From an uncultured Oscillospiraceae bacterium (GTDB taxonomy: Bacteria > Bacillota > Clostridia > Oscillospirales > Oscillospiraceae), in NCBI GenBank assembly GCA_910578575.1, contig CAJTQP010000003.1, forward strand, positions 5,278-69,277: a DNA stretch of 64,000 nt, written 5' to 3'. Positions 18,469-26,651 of the stretch are shown here, one piece after another (position 1 is the stretch's first letter; each line of letters starts with the position of its first letter). Under the pieces are notes generated by a model. The model was not told the origin of the DNA, did not search any database, and worked only from the letters and a program-made list of their open reading frames with translations. The translations under genes were made by a program, and so were the position numbers.

Positions 18469-21405
18469 ATGAAAAAAAGATTTGCAGCCGGTCTCATGAC
18501 TTTGGCTATGGCGATGTCATTGCTCCCTGCAACTGCATTCGCAGCAGATTCGGAAGCTACGTTGCCCGATAACCTGAGCACTGTTGTAAGTGGCCTCAAA
18601 GTCGCTCCGCAAAACGGTCAGGCGGGAGAAGGTAGTAATCTTGCAGAAAATTATAAACTTGCTGAAACTGACTTTACCGCAAGCACTGAGATAAGCGAAG
18701 ATGGCACCGTGACATATAAGGTCAAGGCAACGATCCAGGCAACGAAGGTAAAGATGCACTCCACTAACCCGTCCGGAGGTTCAGGTGGACAACTCGGCTG
18801 GTGGGTCGGCCTGGCAATCCCACAGCCCGTTGATAACAGTAGTGACGCAGGGGCAGGAAACAAAGCTTCGACTGCATCCACTGAGCACAAAGCTGGTGGT
18901 TATACCATCAAGTATAAAGTAGGTCGGGGTACGTATACCCCAAGCGAGAACACTGATAAGTCCGGTGATAATGCGTCCGATAGTAATGGGTCCGGTGCCG
19001 ATGATACTTGGACAGATAGCGGCACAACCTACGACACCTTCTATTTCGATGCCAACAAGTTTGACAATGACCTTACCAAAGTCGCCAACATGGGTTGGAT
19101 CGAAGCAACTTACACTGAAGCTGCTGACACCGAAACAGCTGCTACAACTACAGAAAGTGGCGGTGAAGGTAACACTGGCACTGAAACCACTTCCTACAAA
19201 ATCGTATACAATGTAGACTTTAGCAACGTCACCTGTGAAGCTCCCAGCTTCTACGGCGTTGGTTTTAAGGCAGATGGCCGCGCAGCCAACAAAGCACTTA
19301 CCGCCTTAAATGCAGAATCTCCTGTCACCGATTCCGAGCGTGATACGATCTATGGCCAGGTAAAGCTACCGGCAGTCGCATCCAGTGCGGATCAACAGTC
19401 CAAATCCAACAGTGATACTTATACTGTAGGCTTTTACAAAAAAGATACCAGCAACACAGCAGCGCAGACTGAGGGCGGCGTAACAGGTTGGACTTGCTTT
19501 TCTACCGCCAGTGGAATCAACAACGATGGTTTACGTCCTCGTACCTCTTTGCGGCATTGGCCGGGTTGCACGCATACGGGAGCGACTACCAGTGGTGACA
19601 TAGCTGGTGCGTACAAATTGGTCCTGTTTAAGGATACAGGCGCAGCAGCTGCAACAGCCGGTACCCCCTCTGGACAGATCGTTGCGGTCTCCGACCCCAT
19701 CAACGTTGTAAAGATCACCTTTGACCCCACCAGCAGCGGGACACTGTCCAACCTCTATGCCCATGAGGGGAAGCACAATAGCAGTGATGCTGCTCAGTCT
19801 CAGTTTTTCTTCGATTTGGATAATGTGACTCCTTCCCTGGTCACAACTGATGGAATCACTTCTTTGGCTCCCAAATCCGATGATACAGACAGCGGGAACG
19901 AAGGAAACACTGAGGAATCCTCTGGCAATGACACCACTGGCGGCAACACCGGAACGGTCCAGGTCCAAGCTGATGAAACTTCTGGTAGCAGTGGTGGAGA
20001 CACAGAAACTGGTAGCGGCGAAACAAGCACAGACTACTCCGCAACCTACAGCTTCGCCCAAGGCCAAAAAATCAGCATTTATGCCGCCGCGGGCGATCCT
20101 GTAAGTGGTTTGCTCGTCAGCAACGCAAGCGACGGTACTTTCCAAGCTACTGGCGGAGGAACCTTCAGCAGTTGGAATCCCGCTACTGTACCGAATACGA
20201 ATGGAACCATCACCGCACAATGGCGTAGCAGTGGTGGCGGTGGCGGAAGCACCACCCCCACCCCGCCCCCTGTTGTGGACCCCGAACCTCCCACTCCCTC
20301 CGACCCCACTGACACCGAAGTAAAGACCGAAGCCACCGTGGAAAATGGCAGCGCTAACGCCACGGTGGACAGCACCACCGCCGACAAACTGGTCAGCGAT
20401 GCCGTGGACAACAAAAGTGAGAACGTCACCGTGAAGGTGGACGTCCCCGCCGACGCCGGCCCCATCACAGAGGCCACCACCTCCGTGCCCGCCTCCGCCG
20501 TAAAAGACCTGGCGGACAAGACCGACGCGAACCTCACCGTGGACACCCCTGTGGCCAATGTGACCATCCCCAACGAGGCCCTGTCCAGTCTGGGCAGCAA
20601 TGCCAGCACCGTTACCGTCACTGCGGCCAAAACTGCTGACGACACTGTCACCGTCACTGTGTCCAAGGACGGCCAGGCCGTGAGCAGCATCCCCGGAGGT
20701 ATCACCGCGGAGATCCCCGCCGGCAACGCCCAGCCCGGCACTGTGGCTGTGATCGTAGACGAGAACGGCAACGAGACCATCGTGAAAAAATCCGTGGCCG
20801 TAGACGGCGATATGAACGTGCCCCTGGAGGGCAGCGCCACCGTGAAGCTGGTGGACAATTCCAAGTCCTTCCCCGACTCCGACAGCCACTGGAGCAAGGG
20901 CGCCGTGGACTTCGTCACCAGCCGTGACCTGTTCAACGGCGTGAGCACCACCAGCTTTGCCCCCGACACCGCCATGAACCGGGCCATGCTGGTGACCGTG
21001 CTCCACCGCCTGGAGGACACCCCCGCCGGTGGCGTCCCCAGCTTTGACGATGTGGACAACGACATCTGGTATGCCGAAGCTGTGGCCTGGGCCAGCAGCA
21101 AGAACATTGTCAACGGCTATGAGAATGGCAGCTTCCAGCCCGGTGAAAACGTGACGCGGGAGCAGATCGCTACCATCCTCTACCGTTACGCCCAGGCAAT
21201 CAAGCTCAGCACCAACGAGCGCGGCGCCCTAAACCGCTTCACCGACGGTGCCAGCACCGCCGGTTGGGCCCAGGAGGCCATGGCTTGGGCCGTAGGCGCC
21301 GGCCTGTTCGCCGGAGACAACGGCAAGCTGAACCCCCAGAGCCCCGCCAGCCGTGCCGAAGTGGCTACACTGATGATGCGCTTTGTGGAGTATATGGCGA
21401 AGTAA
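18469..21405 (+). CDS. Large SLH-domain surface protein (S-layer-like)
   Basis: A 978-residue secreted protein. The signal peptide ends at TAFAAD (about residue 25). Residues 30-590 are an unrecognised region rich in Thr, Ser, Gly and Asp, with acidic low-complexity stretches. A Pro/Thr/Asp linker (PTPPPVVDPEPPTPSDPTD, near 605) and a beta-rich Val/Thr/Asp module (610-800) follow. Three SLH repeats close the protein from about residue 802 (FPDSDSHWSKGAVDF, FDDVDNDIWYAEAVAWAS, TDGASTAGWAQEAMAWAV). Base use changes sharply near 20.27 kb: the 5' part uses mixed, AT-richer codons, while the 3' part uses mostly C/G-ending codons. SD AAAGGAGG sets the start. It is likely an abundant wall-surface protein under XRE control. 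Confidence 0.88.
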   Translation: MKKRFAAGLMTLAMAMSLLPATAFAADSEATLPDNLSTVVSGLKVAPQNGQAGEGSNLAENYKLAETDFTASTEISEDGTVTYKVKATIQATKVKMHSTNPSGGSGGQLGWWVGLAIPQPVDNSSDAGAGNKASTASTEHKAGGYTIKYKVGRGTYTPSENTDKSGDNASDSNGSGADDTWTDSGTTYDTFYFDANKFDNDLTKVANMGWIEATYTEAADTETAATTTESGGEGNTGTETTSYKIVYNVDFSNVTCEAPSFYGVGFKADGRAANKALTALNAESPVTDSERDTIYGQVKLPAVASSADQQSKSNSDTYTVGFYKKDTSNTAAQTEGGVTGWTCFSTASGINNDGLRPRTSLRHWPGCTHTGATTSGDIAGAYKLVLFKDTGAAAATAGTPSGQIVAVSDPINVVKITFDPTSSGTLSNLYAHEGKHNSSDAAQSQFFFDLDNVTPSLVTTDGITSLAPKSDDTDSGNEGNTEESSGNDTTGGNTGTVQVQADETSGSSGGDTETGSGETSTDYSATYSFAQGQKISIYAAAGDPVSGLLVSNASDGTFQATGGGTFSSWNPATVPNTNGTITAQWRSSGGGGGSTTPTPPPVVDPEPPTPSDPTDTEVKTEATVENGSANATVDSTTADKLVSDAVDNKSENVTVKVDVPADAGPITEATTSVPASAVKDLADKTDANLTVDTPVANVTIPNEALSSLGSNASTVTVTAAKTADDTVTVTVSKDGQAVSSIPGGITAEIPAGNAQPGTVAVIVDENGNETIVKKSVAVDGDMNVPLEGSATVKLVDNSKSFPDSDSHWSKGAVDFVTSRDLFNGVSTTSFAPDTAMNRAMLVTVLHRLEDTPAGGVPSFDDVDNDIWYAEAVAWASSKNIVNGYENGSFQPGENVTREQIATILYRYAQAIKLSTNERGALNRFTDGASTAGWAQEAMAWAVGAGLFAGDNGKLNPQSPASRAEVATLMMRFVEYMAK

Positions 21406-21494
21406 CGACCCCAAGCTTTTCAGAAGGGACGGGGCATCTGCCCCGCCCTTCTCCAAGCCCTTGCCCCCAAAAGGGCTTGGAGAAGGGTAAAAAA

Positions 21495-21545
21495 ACAGGG
21501 AGAGCTGACATCCTGTCGGCATCAGCTCCCCCTGTTCTCTTTCTT
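21495..21545 (+). terminator. Terminator after the large SLH gene
   Basis: Arms ACAGGGAGAGCTGA and TCAGCTCCCCCTGT enclose a 13-base loop, followed by TCTCTTTCTTCT. Two more GC-rich hairpins (21428-21455 and 21452-21486) precede it. Confidence 0.75.
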
Positions 21546-21609
21546 CTATTGGCGTTTCGGCTAAGGTTCTCGCACCGTTGTGCGGCCCAATAAATAGAGG
21601 GGGCCAAAG

Positions 21610-22740
21610 ATGAAGAAAACACTATATGACCATTGCGTGGAACAAAACCGAGAAGACCTGCTCCGCCAATGGGATTCCACCAAAAACGGGGCTCTGACCC
21701 CCACCGGCCTCTCCTACGGCAGCAAGCAAAAGGTATGGTGGACCTGCGACAAGGGCCACAGCTGGATAGCGACAGTGTATACCCGCACCGGCGGCAGCGG
21801 CTGTCCCTACTGCGCCGGAAGGCAGGCGTGGCCAGGGGAAAATGACTTGGCCTCCCAGTATCCGGCATTGGCAGCGCAGTGGCATCCCACGAAAAATGCC
21901 CCGCTGACAGCCCGGCAGGTCCCGGTGGGGAGCCACCACAAGGCGTGGTGGCAGTGTGAACATGGGCATGTGTGGCAGGCGCCGGTGAAAACCCGCGTGG
22001 GCGGGACAGGCTGTCCCTACTGCGCCAACCGGCTGGTGCATTCTGGAGAAAACGATCTGGCAACCACACATCCAGCGCTGCTTCAGGAATGGGACGATGA
22101 GAAGAACACCCTGTCTCCCCTGGAAATCACCGCCGGAACCACCAGAAAAATATGGTGGCGCTGCGAGAAAGGGCACCAGTGGCAGGCAACGGTAGCTTCA
22201 CGGGTCAAGGGAACAGGCTGCCCGGTGTGTGCCGGGAAAGTAATTGTGCCAGGAGAAAACGACCTGAACACCCACTTTCCCCACATCGCAGCCCAATGGC
22301 ACCCCACAAAAAACGGAAGCCTGACCCCGGAGAACTGTTCTCCCTCCAGCAATCGGAAGGTCTGGTGGCGCTGTCCCCTGGGGCATACATACCAGGCAGC
22401 AGTGGGCGCCAGAACAGTCAATGGCTCCGACTGCCCCTACTGCGCGGGAAAGAAAGTCCTGGTGGGCTTTAATGACCTGGCCAGCGTAGCCCCCGCCGTA
22501 GCGGCCAGTTGGCACCCTACCCTCAATGGCACACTGACCCCCCAGGATGTGACCACCGGCAGCCGGCGGAAAGTCTGGTGGTTGTGTCCAGAGGGACACG
22601 TCTGGAAAGCCGTGGTCTACTCCCGCGCCCGGAAGCAGAAAACAGGGTGCCCGGTGTGCGCAGGGCGGACCAAAGAGTCCCCAACCTATGGCGCAATGAC
22701 CGGCGGCGAGAAACGTCCCCTTGGCTGGAAAATGATATGA
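21610..22740 (+). CDS. Five-repeat treble-clef zinc-finger protein (zf-trcl/DUF4379-like)
   Basis: A 376-residue protein built almost entirely of five tandem units of about 66-70 residues. Each has W(D/H)xxxN near its start, then WWxCxxGHxWxAxVxxR, then GCPxCAGR/K and a GEND(L) end. Each unit therefore offers one Cys-x4-His... and Cys-x2-Cys zinc site. Such treble-clef arrays are often found with Vsr-like or homing-type nuclease domains, but none is present here; the C-terminus stops 25 residues after repeat 5. Zinc and nucleic-acid binding is inferred. The gene is followed directly by the rubrerythrin promoter. Confidence 0.8.
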   Translation: MKKTLYDHCVEQNREDLLRQWDSTKNGALTPTGLSYGSKQKVWWTCDKGHSWIATVYTRTGGSGCPYCAGRQAWPGENDLASQYPALAAQWHPTKNAPLTARQVPVGSHHKAWWQCEHGHVWQAPVKTRVGGTGCPYCANRLVHSGENDLATTHPALLQEWDDEKNTLSPLEITAGTTRKIWWRCEKGHQWQATVASRVKGTGCPVCAGKVIVPGENDLNTHFPHIAAQWHPTKNGSLTPENCSPSSNRKVWWRCPLGHTYQAAVGARTVNGSDCPYCAGKKVLVGFNDLASVAPAVAASWHPTLNGTLTPQDVTTGSRRKVWWLCPEGHVWKAVVYSRARKQKTGCPVCAGRTKESPTYGAMTGGEKRPLGWKMI

Positions 22741-22765
22741 CAAATGGTCCTCCCTGTGCTATAAT
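22737..22765 (+). promoter_or_regulatory. Promoter of the rubrerythrin gene
   Basis: ATGACA, 17 bases, TATAAT with an extended TG before the -10 box. The -35 box overlaps the stop codon of the preceding gene. Confidence 0.7.
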
Positions 22766-22829
22766 GGCGAAACGTGGGAGGGCACTGAGACAAGCCCTCC
22801 TGAAAAATGACTTTAGGAGGTATTTTACC

Positions 22830-23375
22830 ATGGGATTCGAGCACACAAAGACAGCGGAAAATCTCCAAAAAGCACTGGCAGGCGAATCCATTGCCCGTAA
22901 CAAGTACACATTTTTCGCCCAAGTCGCACGGGACAACGGGAACGAGGACGTTGCCGTGGCCTTTGAGCAGATGGCAAAAAATGAGATGATGCACGCCAAG
23001 TTCTGGTTTGAGCAGCTTTTCGGCAAGCCCACGGACACAAAGGAATGCCTCATGCAATCCGCCCAGGGTGAGTACATGGAGTGGCACGATATGTACCCAG
23101 ACTTCGCCCGTCAAGCCCGTGAGGATGGCTTGGAGGATTTGGCTGCCATGTTTGAAAAGGTCGCCGCCATTGAGCGCAGCCACGAAAAGCGCTTCATGAT
23201 CTTGCTGACCAAGTTGGGTACGCCGGCAGAAAAAGCCGCTGCCACTCCGGAACCCATGGAGAAAAAAGAGGGCTATCGCTGTCAGTTCTGCGGTGCGCTG
23301 TTTGAAACCCGCCCCGACGTCTGCGACACCTGCGGGGCCATCGGCTCCTTTGAATACGCGGAATATTACGTATAA
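22830..23375 (+). CDS. Rubrerythrin
   Basis: A 181-residue di-iron peroxidase protecting anaerobes from H2O2. The N-terminal four-helix bundle supplies the ligand motifs GES near residue 19, KNEMMHAKFW (ExxH), GEYMEWHDMY and IERSHEKRF (ExxH). The C-terminal rubredoxin domain has YRCQFCG and CDTCGAIGSFE, giving the FeS4 cysteines. Domain order is the classical one. The ATG at 22830 is set by TAGGAGG upstream; the frame is open further 5' but overlaps the preceding gene. It has its own promoter and terminator. Confidence 0.95.
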   Translation: MGFEHTKTAENLQKALAGESIARNKYTFFAQVARDNGNEDVAVAFEQMAKNEMMHAKFWFEQLFGKPTDTKECLMQSAQGEYMEWHDMYPDFARQAREDGLEDLAAMFEKVAAIERSHEKRFMILLTKLGTPAEKAAATPEPMEKKEGYRCQFCGALFETRPDVCDTCGAIGSFEYAEYYV

Positions 23376-23476
23376 ATACTATATAATATGTATCATAAGC
23401 AAAAAATATAAAATAAGCTTTACCGGAGTATTCCATCCTCTCCGCTCCTGTTACTTTGACAAAGTGTTTCATAAGA

Positions 23477-23519
23477 AGAGCCAACTGATCTTCTATTCGG
23501 ATCAGTTGGCTCTTTTCTT
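23477..23519 (+). terminator. Terminator downstream of rubrerythrin
   Basis: Perfect 14-base arms AGAGCCAACTGATC and GATCAGTTGGCTCT, followed by TTTCTTCT. Confidence 0.88.
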
Positions 23520-23533
23520 CTCAAATCGAACTA

Positions 23534-23562
23534 TTGACTATTATTTCCCCTGGTATTATACT
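23534..23562 (+). promoter_or_regulatory. Promoter of the LuxR-type regulator gene
   Basis: TTGACT, 17 bases, TATACT, about 80 bases before the ATG at 23641. Confidence 0.75.
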
Positions 23563-23640
23563 ACATGACATAATAATTTTGACCTACAGGGCCAAGTCTA
23601 GCCTTGTAACGCAGCGGTCGATCCAAAGGAGGTCTTAACG

Positions 23641-24750
23641 ATGCTGACAAGCCAAGCCTATCTATCCGTGCTCCGCTTTCTTCGGCAAATGCCCACCAGA
23701 AATGGCACGCTCCTGCGGGATATCCTGCAACTGTTTGAACAGCATTTCCACGTTTCCACCTCCCTGGCTGTCACCTACCAAAAGGACCCGGACAGCGAAA
23801 GCGCCCTGCAATACAATTACATCGTGCGGGACCTGCCACCAAACCAAGTAAGCGCCTATATGGACCAGTTTGTCAAGTTCGATATCCGTAGCCGTTTGAA
23901 GGGGAAACAGAAGAAAAGCGTCGTCTCCCTCACCGCGCTGCTCTCCCCGGAAGAGCGGGCCCACACCCCGTATTATCAATATCTCCGCTCCCTAGGAATC
24001 GCCTACCAATGTTGTATCTTCCTCCGCAAGGAAAGGGAACTCTACGCCATGATTAGCCTCTTCCGCCCGGAGGCGGCGGGGGATTTCACCCCAGAAGAGC
24101 TGGAAATCTTTTCCGAGATCGAGCCCTTTATTACCAAGCAGTACCTGGAGAACAGGAAAAACCGGGAGATGATGTCCCTGGCCTATCATTTTGACGAATA
24201 TTTCTCCCATCTCTCCCTGGGCGTAGCCCTGCTGGACCACAACGGCAAGATCCTCAAAGCAAACCACACATTCAACGACTATGCTCAATACATCTATGAG
24301 AATGGCAGCATCGTGGACAGCTTCGTCACCCGCGACACCGCAGATACCCCGGAGCATTATCTGTGGGGCCAGAAGCTTTTGAATTATTTCGGTTCCAAAA
24401 TAATCTCCGCGCCGGAGGAGATCAAGGTGGAATGCCTCCTCCATCAGTTCAAGTTCTATAGCAAAGAGATCAGCAACCAGAGCCGGACCGTCATCAATCC
24501 AGGCCAATACCTCTATCTGATCTTTTTAATCCGCCAGGAAAAGGTCCACTCCCCCCAAATGTTGGCTGCGCTAAAGCAGCTCACTTCACGGGAGAAAGCC
24601 GTTCTGGACCACCTGTCCGCCGGCCTAAACAACACTGAAATCGCTGACGCCATGGACATCAGCCCCTTTACCGTCAAGACCCATCTGCAAAACATCTATG
24701 CCAAGTGCGGTGTGTCTGGGCGAAACGAGTTACTTTCCAAATTGAAATAG
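23641..24750 (+). CDS. LuxR-type (GerE-fold) transcriptional regulator
   Basis: A 369-residue regulator. The C-terminal 60 residues are a LuxR helix-turn-helix (LTSREKAVLDHLSAGLNNTEIADAMDISPFTVKTHLQNIYAKCGV). The N-terminal 300 residues look like a GAF/PAS-type sensor region (LGVALLDHNGKILKANHTFNDYAQ resembles a PAS core) with no recognisable ligand residues and no phosphoacceptor receiver domain. SD AAAGGAGG lies upstream. It is flanked by its own promoter and terminator, so targets cannot be deduced from context. Confidence 0.85.
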   Translation: MLTSQAYLSVLRFLRQMPTRNGTLLRDILQLFEQHFHVSTSLAVTYQKDPDSESALQYNYIVRDLPPNQVSAYMDQFVKFDIRSRLKGKQKKSVVSLTALLSPEERAHTPYYQYLRSLGIAYQCCIFLRKERELYAMISLFRPEAAGDFTPEELEIFSEIEPFITKQYLENRKNREMMSLAYHFDEYFSHLSLGVALLDHNGKILKANHTFNDYAQYIYENGSIVDSFVTRDTADTPEHYLWGQKLLNYFGSKIISAPEEIKVECLLHQFKFYSKEISNQSRTVINPGQYLYLIFLIRQEKVHSPQMLAALKQLTSREKAVLDHLSAGLNNTEIADAMDISPFTVKTHLQNIYAKCGVSGRNELLSKLK

Positions 24751-24772
24751 CCCTCCGCCCCAGTTGGAACAA

Positions 24773-24804
24773 AGACCTTGCGCCGATGGCGCAGGGTCTT
24801 TTCT
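24773..24804 (+). terminator. Terminator of the LuxR-type regulator gene
   Basis: Arms AGACCTTGCGCC and GGCGCAGGGTCT (one G-U pair) with a 3-base loop, followed by TTTCTCT. Confidence 0.85.
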
Positions 24805-24824
24805 CTCCCCGAAAAACAGCCGTT

Positions 24825-25025
24825 TCACTCAGCCTTTGCGTCAGAGGCTGTGTTTTTTTCGTCCGTTTTTCCTTCTTCTTTTTTGAGCTGTTCCAGTCCC
24901 AGGCGGATGAGCTCCGCCGTAGCTTCCGAACGGGTCTGATACCGGTTTTTGAAGCGGAAGTCCTCAATGGCTTCGAACATCTCGTTGGTCACGGAAACCG
25001 TGTACCTGGGCTTATCAGTCGCCAT
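24825..25025 (-). CDS. Ribbon-helix-helix (CopG-type) regulator
   Basis: A 66-residue protein with a single RHH fold: PRYTVSVTNEMFEAIEDFR (strand and helix 1) and TRSEATAELIRLGLEQLKKEE (helix 2), then a charged tail. ATG at 25025 is chosen because GAGGTG lies 6 bases upstream; in-frame GTG and ATG codons at 25034 and 25031 would overlap the ribosome site. It is divergent from a second RHH gene at 25170 with a shared operator region, which suggests mutual or self repression. No toxin gene is adjacent. Confidence 0.8.
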   Translation of the reverse strand: MATDKPRYTVSVTNEMFEAIEDFRFKNRYQTRSEATAELIRLGLEQLKKEEGKTDEKNTASDAKAE

Positions 25026-25044
25026 ATCCATCACCTCAGTGATG

Positions 25045-25073
25045 ATTATACCGCAGTGAACCAGTTATGTAAA
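25045..25073 (-). promoter_or_regulatory. Promoter of the minus-strand RHH gene
   Basis: Minus strand: TTTACA, 17 bases, TATAAT. The spacer contains GGTTCACTG, one copy of the shared operator motif. Confidence 0.75.
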
Positions 25074-25096
25074 GATGCAATCCCCCGACAATTTTC

Positions 25097-25125
25097 TTGA
25101 CAGAGATTCACTGAACCACTATAAT
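25097..25125 (+). promoter_or_regulatory. Consensus promoter of the plus-strand RHH gene
   Basis: TTGACA, 17 bases, TATAAT: a perfect sigma-A consensus whose spacer contains GATTCACTGAACC. Confidence 0.88.
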
Positions 25126-25142
25126 GGTATGCGGTTCAGTGA
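25108..25142. promoter_or_regulatory. Operator inverted repeat around the -10 box
   Basis: TCACTGAACC (25108-25117) and GGTTCAGTGA (25133-25142) are perfect 10-base complements flanking the -10 box. The same motif lies in the spacer of the divergent promoter (25051-25067). Confidence 0.7.
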
Positions 25143-25169
25143 TTCACTACACCGAAAGGAGGCCATCCC

Positions 25170-25352
25170 ATGGCAGCGAATACAAGACGCATTATGGTAT
25201 CCATCCCCCCTGACCTGGAACAGGGGTTGGACAGCTTGAAACGGGAGAAGTTTTACAACAAGCCCTATTCTGAAGTATTCCGGTATGTCTTTGCCCTTGG
25301 GTTGAAGGCAGCGGAAGAAAAAACGAAAAAAGAGTGTCGAGAAGCATCTTAA
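25170..25352 (+). CDS. Ribbon-helix-helix (CopG/Arc-type) regulator
   Basis: A 60-residue protein with an RHH pattern: RRIMVSIPPDLEQGLDSLKRE followed by YSEVFRYVFALGLKAAEEK and a lysine-rich end. SD AAAGGAGG lies upstream. It is transcribed from a perfect consensus promoter covered by inverted operator repeats, so strong repression when bound is expected. It pairs divergently with the RHH gene at 24825-25025. No partner toxin or plasmid partition gene is seen. Confidence 0.8.
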   Translation: MAANTRRIMVSIPPDLEQGLDSLKREKFYNKPYSEVFRYVFALGLKAAEEKTKKECREAS

Positions 25353-25553
25353 CTACCATCTAATTTCTCATGAAATCAAACCACTTGAAAACAACTCTTT
25401 TCTAACAAGCTTACTACTCCGAACGGATGAGTTGGTCACACGGAATATCATCCCATTTTCGCAAAAAGGGCGGTTTAGAGTACGTCAAACGGCTGATGCG
25501 GGCGGGTTTTGACCCTAGTATACTGAACGCAGAAAACGAAAGGAGGTTCGACC

Positions 25554-26336
25554 ATGGAAAAAACCTTGTCTATCACAGTAGACCAAGAAGGGGTCGCAAT
25601 CCTGACCCTGTCCCGGCCGAAACTACTCAATGCGCTCACCGCACCCATGTTCCAGGAACTGGCCCAGCGGTTGCGGGAAATCGAAGCCTCCCAAGAGATC
25701 CGCGCCGTGTTGCTCACCGGCCAAGGCCGTGGCTTCTGCGCCGGGCTGGACCTGGGGGAACTGAAAGATGGATATGGCGGGCAGGAGGCATTTTACCGGC
25801 ATATCGAGGCAGCCAACCGGCTCATCGTTTTGCTGGCGGAGCTGGACAAACCGGTGGTGGTTGCGGTAAACGGCATCGCCGCCGGGTCCGGTATGAACAT
25901 CGTGCTGGCTGCGGACCTGGCTGTGGCAGCCACAGACGCCACCTTTTCCCAGAGCTTCGGCCATGTGGGCCTGATCCCTGACGTGGGCGGGACCTACCTG
26001 CTGCCGCGGATCGTGGGCGTCTCCAAGGCCAAGGAAATCATTTTCATGGACCGAAAGTTGGACGCCCAAGAGGCCCTCTCCCTGGGCATCGTCCACCAGG
26101 TGGTGGAGCCCGCCCAGGTACTGGCCACAGCCTACGCCGCAGCCCAAAAGCTGGCTGCCGGGCCCTCCTTTGCCTTCTCTGTGGCGAAGAAGATGCTCAG
26201 CCGCTGCAATGAGATGGACATTCATACCGCTCTGCACATGGAGGCCCTCTCCCAAGCCCTGGTCTCCAACACCGACGACTACAAGGAAGGGGTGGAGGCG
26301 TTCTTCGAGAAGAGAATGCCGGTGTTTACCCGATAA
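25554..26336 (+). CDS. Crotonase-fold enzyme (enoyl-CoA hydratase/isomerase, PaaG-like)
   Basis: A 260-residue crotonase. CoA and oxyanion-hole segments are FCAGLDLGEL (about residue 62) and GIAAGSGMNIVLAADLAVAA (about 105). The two glutamates that define hydratases are absent: the first position is Asn in GMNIVL and the second is Phe in SQSFGHVG. The Asp of GLIPDVGGTYLLPR is present, as in the PaaG/isomerase subgroup. It may therefore act as an acyl-CoA isomerase rather than a hydratase. SD AAAGGAGG lies upstream. No other CoA gene adjoins it. Confidence 0.85.
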   Translation: MEKTLSITVDQEGVAILTLSRPKLLNALTAPMFQELAQRLREIEASQEIRAVLLTGQGRGFCAGLDLGELKDGYGGQEAFYRHIEAANRLIVLLAELDKPVVVAVNGIAAGSGMNIVLAADLAVAATDATFSQSFGHVGLIPDVGGTYLLPRIVGVSKAKEIIFMDRKLDAQEALSLGIVHQVVEPAQVLATAYAAAQKLAAGPSFAFSVAKKMLSRCNEMDIHTALHMEALSQALVSNTDDYKEGVEAFFEKRMPVFTR

Positions 26337-26651
26337 AGAGTAGAATCGCCCTCTAACGCCCCCTTCTCTTCTACTCTAAATAGAGTAATCTTCCCTCGCC
26401 CTGACCCAGCGCAACGGGCTCCCCATTTCGCTGGTTAGGAAATACAATCCTGTATGGCCCCATCCCCCAGCTGGACCATATAGCAGCCACTCCTTGTACC
26501 TGTTCAGGCCTGTCCTACCAGCGTCTTTTGCTGCGCAGTTCACCCGTGTGCCCGTACTTCAGGAGAATCCATCGCAAGACGTTAGGAGGCGAGACCGAAA
26601 AAAGAGCAGCCCGCGTTTCCGTATTTTGAAAAGATTTGGAGGGAAAAAGAA
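26337..26651 (+). other. Intergenic region upstream of the transporter gene
   Basis: A hairpin with arms AGAGTAGAA/TTCTACTCT (26337-26377) follows the crotonase stop and may weakly terminate. The remaining 270 bases hold no supported ORF and no convincing promoter. GGAGGG precedes the ATG at 26652. Confidence 0.45.
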
